Assembly: GCA_009760855.2 (NCBI GenBank)
Contig: WPIO01000005.1
Location: forward strand, 248,001 to 312,000
Direction of reading: 5' to 3'
Length of the DNA stretch: 64,000 nucleotides
Origin: Cristatella mucedo
Lineage: Eukaryota > Bryozoa > Phylactolaemata > Cristatellidae
Program-made: the position numbers and the translations under genes
Part shown: one piece after another, positions 24,056 to 35,800 of the stretch
Position numbering within the stretch: the stretch's first letter is position 1
Layout of the letters: each line of letters begins with the position of its first letter
Notes under the pieces: generated by a model
Told to the model about the DNA's origin: nothing
The model's database searches: none
What the model saw: only the letters and a program-made list of their open reading frames with translations

Positions 24056-27000
24056 TCAATGGGACTGAGATCTACTGTTGATTTAAGACCATGCTGTTGA
24101 TACTACCGTCAATTATCTTTGGCTTGTTGCCATATTTATGATTGCAATATCCGTCGGCTTTTCAAAAGCAGCCTACTGTTAAAGTATCTGGCTCAGCTTG
24201 CATCTTGCCTTGCCCGAGTCCATTCTGAGCCTAATTCGAACCCTAGCCCAACCTGTCTAGCAGGTAAAGCCAGTTCTTTCACCTAAGTTGGAGATTTGAT
24301 TTGCGCATTTGCACAGTAGGGCTTCTGCACGTGACAGCGCAAGACGTTCCCATTTTTGCTCAAGTCGATTCCTGGTAGTCCCATTCCCACAAAGAAAAAT
24401 AAATGTTGACTGTGACAGATACCGACATCGTCGAGTTTGTTTGTAGGGGTTCGTCGGGTCCCGGAGGTTTTATTTCCGTGTTCGTGCTCAAAATATAAAC
24501 ACTATTTTTAAAGTTCAATATGCTGCTGTTTGCTGCCGACGGCATTGCCCTGTGTCAGAACAGTTTTTGGAATAAACCACGTTGGAATAAACTGCTTTTG
24601 ACAGTAAACTTTCTCCAATTCGGCATTCCGAGTTCTCATTTGAATATTTGCTGCGATCATAAGTGCATGCACTGGCTTCTCGCAACGCACCGGTTTCTGG
24701 CCCTAAAATGTTTATTTCATTCTTGGCCACGTGTTTGCTGGGAGCTTGCTTTGCTCCGGTGGCCTAGTAAAGGTTCGTTGCTCAATCACCATGCCTCTTC
24801 CGCGGCTTGTTGATTTGACAGGTGAGTGTTTATACACAATTCATTTGTATAGCACCCTAAGAGAACTTGATCTCTATTCAGACAGACCCTTCACATTTGC
24901 CACGGTGCTCGAGCCCACGACCTCGGTCATCGAATCATTCACCTTGGTCGAGGCGAGCAGCTTAACCCCTGGGCTAAACCAGCACTCCTTAGTGGTTTCC
25001 AACTTCCATGGTCAGTGTCCTGCTTGTTGTCTATCAGCCAACTTCTTTTTTGACATCTGATGGGGATCCTGTTAAAGTAAACGAACGTTTCGTTAATCCT
25101 TTTGTACATGTTCTGGTCCCTAAAGTGGTACACTTTATGGCCTTTAGTGTCTTACTTCTCTCTGATCGGGCAAGCGATGCTTCGCAAACATATTCAGTTT
25201 GAGAATAGGTCGAGGTCGTTTTGACCCCATCACATCAAATCGTTAACTTTACCTGATCAAACAGTGGCACCAGGCTCCTGCTGCTGATGGAATTTCAGTT
25301 GTATCAAGTATAATTGTCAGGTGGCTTTACCAGAAATGCACAACTCACAATAGCATTATAATGAATTTGGAATTTTTTGTCTTTAGTGCATTTCAAATTA
25401 ACGAGGAAGTTATTGAAACACCCATCCCTGGATTTGTTGAGAACAACCAGACTTCTCACTGTGCAAACGTCTGTTATTCACAGATTGTGCAGGTAAGATG
25501 GATTTTTTAATACATTTTCTTTGTGCTTTTATCTCTTATATATGTTTGTTTAGGTCCTATCTCAGTGGGAGACTCCAGAGTAAATAAACGTAAATACGAA
25601 CGTAAATATACAAAGATCATCCGAGGTACCTCTGAAATATGGGGTACCTCAGGGCTCGTGCTAGGTCCGGTTCTTTTCACGGTTTATACTCTCCCTCTTG
25701 CTGATGTGATTGCCAAGCACAATCTAGGCTTTCACTTCTATGCGGATGACAGTCAGTTGCACCTTTGCTTTGATCCCTCCCAGCCTTCGAGCACCTCAAA
25801 TTCTCTTAACTCACTAGCTGCATACATTGATGACATCCGCACATGGATGGCAGCAAATTTTCAAAAATTAAACGATAAAACTAACTTACTCGTTATCGGC
25901 AAAAACCAGTGTGATTCAGAAATTGGAAAGGCTGACGCTCCAAATTGGCTCTGCCAGCATATCTCCTGTTGAATCAGCTCGACATCTAGGTGTCATGTTC
26001 CAAAGTGACCTCTCGTTAGACGACTAAATCAACTCCACAGTCAAATCTGCCTACTTTCAGCTACAATCAGATTTTTCAGCTTTCATGCTACATAACATTG
26101 CTAAAATTCAGGCTTGTTTAGATAAGGATACTACATCTAAGTTGGTCCATGCATTCGTGACATCCCGTCTCGACTTCTGCAATTCACTGCTTACTGGCCT
26201 ACTGGCATGTGCGATCAGGCGATTGCAGCTGGTGCAAAACTCTGCAGCTAGGCTTGTCTGTCGTGAGCGTCACAGTTGCCACATCACACCACTTCTCGCC
26301 GACCTGCACTGGCTACCAGTCAAGCAACGGATTGACTTCAAGGTTTTGTTGCTCACTTTTAGGTCACTTCATTCTATGGCTCCAGCCTATCTCTCAGATA
26401 TACTCCCCCACCAGGCCAAGCATCGTACCACCGGCTTTTCGGAATCCCACATTGTACCAATACCTCTTACTAACCTCAAATCCTTTAGAGACCGTGCATT
26501 TAGTTCGTATGCTCCCAAAGCCTGGAACTCCCTCGCGACTTGCGTCAGAACATCACCAGACTTGACCACATTTAAAAGGAACTTAAAAACACCTATTTAG
26601 GACAGCATTTAGTGGGTCCCTGTGATTCGTCCTTGATGTGCTTATGCGTGCTGACACTGTGCATGCTGCCACTAACCACATTTGCATGCTGACCCTGTGC
26701 ATGTCACCCCTTACCACGTTGTTCATGTTGTTTATCAAGCATGATATTACTCACCATTCAATCACGTTTTTCTTTGCAGCAAACGTAAAACGCCTAGAAA
26801 GAGATTGAGTTCTCTGAGGGTGCTTTATCAAGTGCATTATTATTATTACTTGTAAACCTTTCAGTTTAAGATGGAATGTAAGAAAATACCTATACAATGT
26901 GTTCGGCAATCAACTATTTGTTTATGGTACCTTTCGAAAGACAAATATGTTAGAACTGGGATCGGGAGTTCTGACGACTTCCGCACGAAAGGAAAAACTA

Positions 27001-29835
27001 TGCAAACCACACCTAACCTGGATGTAAACCGGAAGCAACAAATCTACAAGTTAAAGATTTACCGATCTCTGGATCATATGCGACTTGTGTCCCAACTTGT
27101 CGAACCTTGAATGCTGACCCTGTGCATGTCACCCCTAACCATATTATTCATTTCGTTTGTTTTTCAAGCATGATTTTACTTACCATTTAATTGCATTTCA
27201 CTTTGCAGCAAATGTAAAGCGCCTAGAGAGAGAGATTAAGTTCTCTGAAGGCGCTTTATCAAGTGAATTATTATTATTATTATAAGTGCTTGAAGCTTGT
27301 TGAGGTGCATACTTGTAACTTGTATACAGCTTCACTTCCAGAGTTGGTTGGTGCCTTGTAAATTAAATAACTCAACTGATATTTCACGTATCGGAATGAA
27401 ATTTGAAATGCGATTCAGCTCTGCTTTTTTACCCTACTTTTTAATATTTTTGCTTTCGGTTTGATACATTTGGCTGTGTACGTCATCAAACGTCCTGGAG
27501 CTGTATTTTCTGTAATCGTGGACATGTAGAACTAATTGTATCAAACCGAAATAAAAAATATTAAAAACTAGGGTAAAAATGCATAGATGAACTCGCATTT
27601 CAAATCATTCCGATACGTGAAATATCAGTTGAGTTATTTAATTTACAAGGCACCAACCAACTAAGGAAGTGAAGCTGTATAAATGTCACAAGTATGCCCC
27701 TCAAGAAGCTTCAAGCATCTATAGCGATCTACCAAGGTTCGACAAGTTGGGACACAAGTCGCATATGATCCAGAGATCGGTAAATCTTTTACTTGTAGAT
27801 TTGTTGCTTCCGGTTTACATCCGGGTTAGGTGTGGTTTGCATAGTTTTTCCTTTCATGCGGAAGTCGTCAGAACTCCTGATCCCAGTTCTAACATATTTG
27901 TCTTTCGAAAGGTTCCATAAACACATATTCGATTGTCGGACAAAGGTTGTAGGTATTTTCTTGACTTTCCCTTTTAAGCAAGCTTCCTGTGTACACCAGC
28001 AGGATTAAATGTTTCTTGTGCATTTCAGTGTGCATCGCACCACCGTTGAATCAAACAAGCTGACATTTTTTGTCTTATTATCTTTGGGCACAAATTCCAA
28101 CTTTTTATTTTCTCACATTATCAGGCTTCTGAGCATATTTACTAGCTGCTCATGACATGATCATAGCATGAGCTGAGTCAGCCGTACTGTAGAAGGCTTA
28201 GTCTGCTCTGGTTTAAATGGTTTTAGGCCAGTGGGATAATTATATCGGCTCAAGGCACTGGTGATAGACAATACACAATTAACTTAATCACGTAGGTTAC
28301 CACGACCACCAGCTACATAGAAAGAAATTATCTGTAACAACGATTTTGTACTTCTTAAAGTTTGCTGTCGAAGATATGGCTTAGGCATACAACAGAAGTC
28401 CAAGAGAGCTTCAATGGCTATGGCGGTACAAGGCGTTTATAGAACCCATTGGTCCTGTTTTTATTTTAAAGTCCTTGTGACGAACTCCGGAGATCCTTTT
28501 CTTGGCTGTGCTAGTTTCTGCTAGCGATTTAGTTCTGTAAGTCTGTGTCAAAGAATATAGCTATAATCCTAAAATTGGTAGAACCACGGTGTGCCTCTAG
28601 CTTGGCATGTTGTTGACAAATGTCATCTGAGAAGCCGATCTACTGTGAAGTTTATTAGTGCACAATTTTGATTTGCCGCCAGTGCTTTCATTTTAGCTTA
28701 CCGTCTTTTTGCTGCTTAGGTAACACCATTTGAAGTCCGCTTAATTGGCAGAGGTGATCGTGCAGGGTTGTTAGCCCAATGGTCCCCAGCTGATGGTGAA
28801 AAGATCAGTGTTGTAAATGGAAATAGCACTCAGCTTGTGTGTGCTGCTCGACGTGAGTTGTACTGCCTTGACATTCAAGACGGAGCTCTTCTACTTGTTG
28901 GGTGAGTTTTTGGCTTTCTTGCTGGTCACTTTTAGTCGACATTCTGGTAATGTGAGGGCCGTGTTGACCGTACCGACTAGCTCTAGGAAAAGAGTCGTGG
29001 TTGCCTGTTGGTCAACCATAAGCAATAACTTTGTTGGAGTGTGTTTATGGCAATTAAGTCTCACGCTTGCCTTAAATTACTTGGTCTAAAAGACACCCGA
29101 CTCATACTCAAACAAATGCCGGGCGTTCTGGCTTTTGGGGGCTCAAAAACCAAACAAAGTTATGCATGCGATTGATTTATTTGAGTTTGCTCTGACCTTA
29201 TAGCAACTAATAAGAAATTTATGTAGCACCCCGAGAGAATTAAATCTTTTTCTAGACACTTTAAATATGCCATAGGGGAAGCATGTCAATAGTTAATGTG
29301 ATAACATGCACAGCACCAGCGATTCATGGCAGTAATACATTTTCTTTGTACTCTGTCCTATATTTGTTGCTCATATGATATAATTCATTTGTATAGCGCT
29401 CCAAGAGGACTTAATCTCTATTCAGGCGCATCACATATGCCTCGGGGCTCGAGCCCACGACCTCAGCCAGGCCTTAGTCGGGGCGAGCACCTTAACTCCT
29501 GGACCAAACCAGCTCGATGCGTGTCTGGCGCCATTCAGGCTGTCAGTACTTCTATTTAATTTTCTTCTCACTAATACTCAACAGAGAATAAGTAATTGTG
29601 TAAGGGACTCTAGCGATCATTCTCTTACTTGCTACCTGTATTTCATAGTACTCCTGCCATTTTCAGATCCGGTAGTAATCTGTTGTCAAGTTACAAATCA
29701 TGATCTGCGAACGAGGGATTTGATATGCAGAAAAAGTTATCTGTTTCGAGGTGTTGATGGATGTAAATGCTGGCATAGGGAAGCAAGCCTCTTTCGATTA
29801 GGAGCTGAAATTAGTAGCAGCTTTAGCCTGCCGGC

Positions 29836-29899
<64 letters not shown>

Positions 29900-32800
29900 A
29901 GAGCCTGTCATCGTTATGCTTAGTAATTTGATTTTGATTAGTTGTAGCAATCAAATTTTCTTGAAACTAATTAGCAAGTGAATCTTTGGCCAGCACCAAG
30001 GTTGTTTTTTCTGGCTTACGAACAGTGAATGGTTGAATATGAGTACTCTGTTGACCACCTGGGAATGATGTTCAATTTGCTCACTGCTAAATTTCCTTGG
30101 TTGTAATAGACACCGAATAACTATTTTTGCAATGGAACCATGTTTAGGCACAATATAATGGCAGCGATGCCATATGCATGCAGTGACACCGCAAAAATTT
30201 GAATGATGGATGACCTAGCTTGTTGTTGTAAAAATACCTTTCGAGAGCTGCTTGTGGGTAATTAATTTAGAGTAGCAACCTATGTCTAGTAAGTCCTGTT
30301 ACACTAGATGAAACTTGCGGTTGAAGCTGTTAAAGACTGATTTTTGAGTAGACTCAACCTCGGTGGTAATGTGAACACTTGGAAATTCTTGAGGTTTTTA
30401 AGTCTTTTGAGTTTATTTATGTAGAGCAATCAGAAGCCGCGGTTTGCAGCTTGACGATGCTGCCTCTGTCTGCTTGCAGCCAAGCCACTTTGGACTACGA
30501 GGTTGCCTGCATCGACCTGACTCCACTCACAGACAGTGGGGGCAGTGGCGATAAGCAGTCTTCCCGTGAAGTTGCTCCACCAGCACGAGCTCGACTTTGC
30601 TCAGTTGGCCTGTGGGTAGACATGTCTATAAGGGTTTTGAGCCTCCCTTCACTTGCAACGTTACACTCGGAGATGCTTGGTGTAGGCAAGTATTGTATTT
30701 TCTGTTGCGAATGTTTCATTGGTGGTTATCATGACTGGAAATGTCGGTCGATATGGTCGCTGCATGATGTGCACACGAGACTGGTCTCTTGATAGTTGCA
30801 GCACCTCTGTTGGTTAGATCCCATCGAGCGTTGGATCTGTTGCATAGGTTTGATTTTTAGCAACCGAAATGCAGACACAGGGGGTTATAGACTAGGTCTA
30901 AAGTGCTTGAACTGATTGACAGTGGCTGTGGTTTTGCGTCTTAAAACAGGCAATTCTTTATTGGCCACTGCAAACAGGAGCACTAGCCACAAAGGCCCTT
31001 CTGCAGCTACATGTAAATGAGGCTGTTGTTCTGCTAAAATGTGCTTGATCTTTTTTTATATCTTTTTTTGTACATTGCTTGTGCTCTGTTTGTTGTCGCT
31101 GACCTCACGCATGGTGGTTGACACAGTCTTCTTGGAAGTGTGTTATTTAGTCCTGTTTACGTCTGTGCTGTCAATGTGGCATCTATTTGGTACAGATATC
31201 ATACCACGGTCGATTCTTATGACTTTGTTCGAGGGTGTCTCCTACTTGCTGTGTGCCCTTGGAGATGGGACTGTATTCTACTTCAGCATCGACTGCACAG
31301 GTATGTGGTTGAGCATGACTACTGTTTGACTTTCCTAATATCGGCTAATTATGTAATGTTTTCATTGAGAATAATTTATATTTTAACTTGCAGCTTGATA
31401 AGTATAATCAATGCAGTTCTCTTCAGTTTGCATTTATTTTCAATTGCATGTACTGTATTGGGTTTTTGTACTTTTTAATTGAGGCGTGCCTCTCTGCTTA
31501 TCCTTATTGCTAGACTCCTTATGCCCTACTACAGGTATTCGGGTAACGTGCAGTTTTCATTTTGTGATTTGTGTCAGAGATGCTGTTGTATCATAAGTCT
31601 TTTACTAGGTTCAGTTGCCATTACGGTTCTCATTTATGTATGCTTGAGTGCAGGTAAAGAAAGGTAAGGCTGTGGAGATTTGTTAAACTGCACGAAAGTC
31701 ATGCCGGGTTCGTAGTGGGTTACAAGTTTTTCCAACAAGCTTGTTTCGAGAAGTGCGAGAATGGACTGCACAAGCAAGCGTGTTTAAGAGAAGTACCCTT
31801 AAAGCTCTTAAAACTGTACATATATATACTCACTAGAGGTGGCTTTATTATCTCTACCTCAGCCTATATGCAGCTATATGTCCCAATGTTGCAATGCTGG
31901 AAGCTCATCGACAGATGTATGAGATCTTTTTTGTTAAAAGTTTTTGCCTGATACATTCGCTTAGATAACCGCCATAGGTAAACAGGCCTAGCAAATCAGA
32001 GCATTGCTGGTGTAACTAGTTGCTGATGTTGAGTTTAGATTGTCAATCACGTCCATTAATAATTGGTCTGCTATTGCTCTTCACACCGTCTTAGTGACTA
32101 TATCATATGTGAAGGTTCTCAGCATGGTTTGTTGCATGCACCGCCCTTTCTGTGGCCGGCTGCTGTCTATCAGGTGGGAGTAGAACTTGAATATGTACTG
32201 TTTATTTGAATGCAAATAGGGTATGAAAAGGATATGCTTACATTCTAGTTCGAAGCTGATGATCTGTAGGTTTTTATTAGTACACTAGCTTATGGTCGTG
32301 AAAAATCACGGGAAATTGCAATATTACATTACAATTGGGGGGCCTGAGAGTGCAATGACGTATTGGGAAGCCCAGCCTGTCCGGTGTGCCCGACCTACTG
32401 TCGGGTAAGGACTTCAAGCCACGACCTGGGCCGTCAAAGTGCTTGGATCTTACCCATAGTCTCTTGCTTCAGTTTGACGAGTCACAAGTGAGGCGTTCGC
32501 TGAGCCTTGACAGCACGGAGCTCCATAGACTTCTTCTCCAGTCTCTTCCTGTTGTAGAGTTTATCCTATGCAATGTTTCGGTCGAGTATCGTCAGTGTGG
32601 CATTTTGTGGAGTGGCTGCTTCCTTTCTTGCTAATTTTTGTCGTTGTCTGTGGCAGGTATGTTTTTATTCTACTTGCTTTGCTCCTTTTTGTTCCCAGTT
32701 CATTTCTGTGAAAACTCGTGGGTCTTCAATGGCAGGTGGACCCCCCCCCCCGACTTGAAATGGAAGTTGGCATGTGCTGGTGAAAAATCATGGAAAACTC

Positions 32801-35800
32801 CAAATTTGCTTTAGAAGCCAGACCTGAGTGTCTGCTGGCCTAGCTGTTGAGCTCGCCCCACTGACTGTCAAGCCTGCAGTTCTTAGTTAATGAAACAAAA
32901 TCTGTCGAGGAGGAAAATAAAAACGTATTTTGAATTATTTTTACTAGTTTTTGTTTAATTTTTTTGAAATTTACTTATCAGCGCCGGGTAGTGAATCAGC
33001 ATTGAATTGCTTGTAGGGAACATAGAGACGTCCTGACCATCTTTAAATTTATGTGAATTGTTTAGTTAGCCCTTCCCTTTAAGAACTGTTTCTTCCTCTA
33101 AGAACTTAAGAGAAGTTTCTTTATATGCATGTTCATTGCTTATTAATTAAAGGTGGGTGCAGCAAGCCGTGTTCAATTTTAACTAAGCGAGGGCATGTTT
33201 CCGTTACATATCCAAATTACAAAGTTATCTTCTCTCCCCTTATTGGCATGACATTCATCATTTCTGTACCGTTGTTATACTAAAAATAATGACAACGGGC
33301 ATAATGTAAGCATGAAGTTGGTGACTGAGACAGACTTACAAAGTAAATAACTTACTAATTAACCAGCTAGCAAGCATATTTTATTATTAAATTGATCTGA
33401 TGACCGTTTGGTTGCCATCTGAATTGTCCGTGCAAGTACCTAAATCAGTTAAGAGGGATGCTGTTTCATTCACTAATTGACTGGCTCTCTGGCCTGGCCA
33501 TTGAATTTAATTGATCGATATACTGAACATGCGTATTTGTGCTTGTATGTGTACTGTGTATGTAACACAAATGTTCAGCCTGATGTAATTTTCTTTTGCT
33601 GTGTATTTTGTAGGGGTTCTTTTAGACAAGAAGAAAGTAACACTTGGTACCAAGCCAGTCTTGCTGAAAACCTTCAGATCATTGTCAATGACAAATGTTT
33701 TCGCCTGTTCGGACCGTCCGACGGTTATATATTCCAGCAATCACAAGCTTGTTTTCTCGAACGTTAACCTTAAAGAAGTTCGTTATATATGTCCATTCAA
33801 TTCGGAGGCTTTTCCTGATAGGTAGGCTGCATGATAGTGAAATTTGTAGTGGCTGTTGTTTTGTGTGATTGTGTGTCCGTTGGTCTACTGTTCTTTTTTA
33901 ATTATTTGGTAGCACTTGCAGGTTAACTAGATTAACTTGACCATCTATAGATAGTTTATATGGAACATTAATTGTTTCCAAATCATAAGTCCTTTCCTAA
34001 TCTCAAAGCAGCCGATTAATATAAATCAACACACTCTTGCAAACACTTAAACGAAATATACCTCGGGTGTGAAATCCCAAGGAAATGGATGTGACTGGAT
34101 GATGTTGTAATAAGATCGGCATTGTCAAGATCATTATGTGGACCAGTTTTCCCTTAGCAAATTGCCGTTATGTGAACGCCTGAGTAACACTGTTATTGAT
34201 TGATCGGCATTAGAAAACCCAATTGAAAGCACACTTGTGTACTGTCACATAGCAGAGCAAGGTAGTTAAACTGGTAAGGGTGTCACGTAGCTACAAGGAT
34301 CTGTTGGCTAATTTGGGTTCTTACTTTCATATCATAGCTATTTATTCGTATTCTTCACAGTGTGCTAAATCAGAAATAACTTGATACCTAATGTGCAAGG
34401 CTCACATTTACTATATGTACTTTTTTTTAGCTGTCGTACAGCTGGCAGAATTCTTAGTTTGCTTACCAGTTGGCTTCTGGGAACGTTGTGTGATGTTGTG
34501 GTGAGAGAACCGCTGTTCGAAGTTGCCAACATGCTTTTGTTTGACATACTTATAGCCTTGCTCTTGTTGATGACGAGTCAAATGTCACCTTGGGCAAGAT
34601 AGACGAGATCCAGAAGCTGCATATACGCACGGTGCCCCTTGGCGAAACGCCAAGACGAATTGCTTACCAAGAGGCATCTCAGACATTTGCCTTGCTCACA
34701 CATCGAATGGACGTTCATGACGGCAATGGACCTATGCCGACGCATGCAAGTGCAAGTATACAGGCTACGTCATCGTCTGCGGCAGTGTCTGCTAGTTCAG
34801 GTGGACGCATCCTCTCTGTGGCTTCAGCCGGCTGTAGCACTGCTGCTGCAAGCAGTGCTGTAGGCTCTGAGCTGGCCATCTCAGGACCGACGACCGAGCA
34901 TTCAGTTGGAGATGATGTTGAGGTGGGTTCACTGCTGATCCTTAATCAACACACTTTTGAAGGTCAGTACATGAGTATATGCATCAGTTACCCATATTTC
35001 CTACCTTGTCGTTTTATCACTGTGGTCCGTTGCGTGATTTGTACCCCTTGCTGGGCTTATCTGTTTCGCCGGACGTGCTGTGTATTAACCGACTTGTATT
35101 TATTTCCATTGTTCCACTAGATTATAAGGGCATTGATTAGTACTGGCTCTATATGCAAAGCTAATTTAAACATGCGAGATCTAAGGCATGGAGAGAATAA
35201 ATGTAAACAATTAAAGTTTGCCACTATTCGAACTTGCAACCTGTGGTTTCTCAGACCGACACTTTCAGTTAGCTACAGAAGCTGCTATTCTACTGCTTAT
35301 TACACGGGTATTAAAGTTCTTTCTAGTTTCAACTGTCACTTCTGTACTTCCCTGAGCCGAATTTTAAGGTCGTATGATTGCATGTCAGTGTGCATGTGCA
35401 TGGAGAATTGACAAGATTTGTATGCATTGCATTGAGCAGATCAATCGCCAATAGTTGTTTAAGCAAAGTAGATATGTGTTCCATGTACTAGTTTTGGCGA
35501 CATGGCTTTAAAAATGCTACTATAATTAGTAAATTATATAGCCTCCTAACAGAAGTATAGCTCTTTCTAAGTACTTATGTTTGAAGGAAAGCAGGTCACC
35601 TGATTACTTGGATCTTTAAAGGATGATTGGCAAAAACTGACAGATACTGTTGTTAGCATGTGACTTTTATCTTTCTTATAAATGCTGTCAAGTAAGGGAA
35701 TACTGTGATGTTAGTCGGTGATGATATCCAGGTTTGGGACCATATGAACTGAAAGCACAGGCTCCAAAAGATTTTATACCAAGTATTTTGACCGTGTTGG

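Noticed and set aside
23721-24081. Three frames of over 100 codons (Ser/Leu-rich and Arg/Glu-rich)
   Set aside because: They are translations of the TC microsatellite and carry no protein signal.
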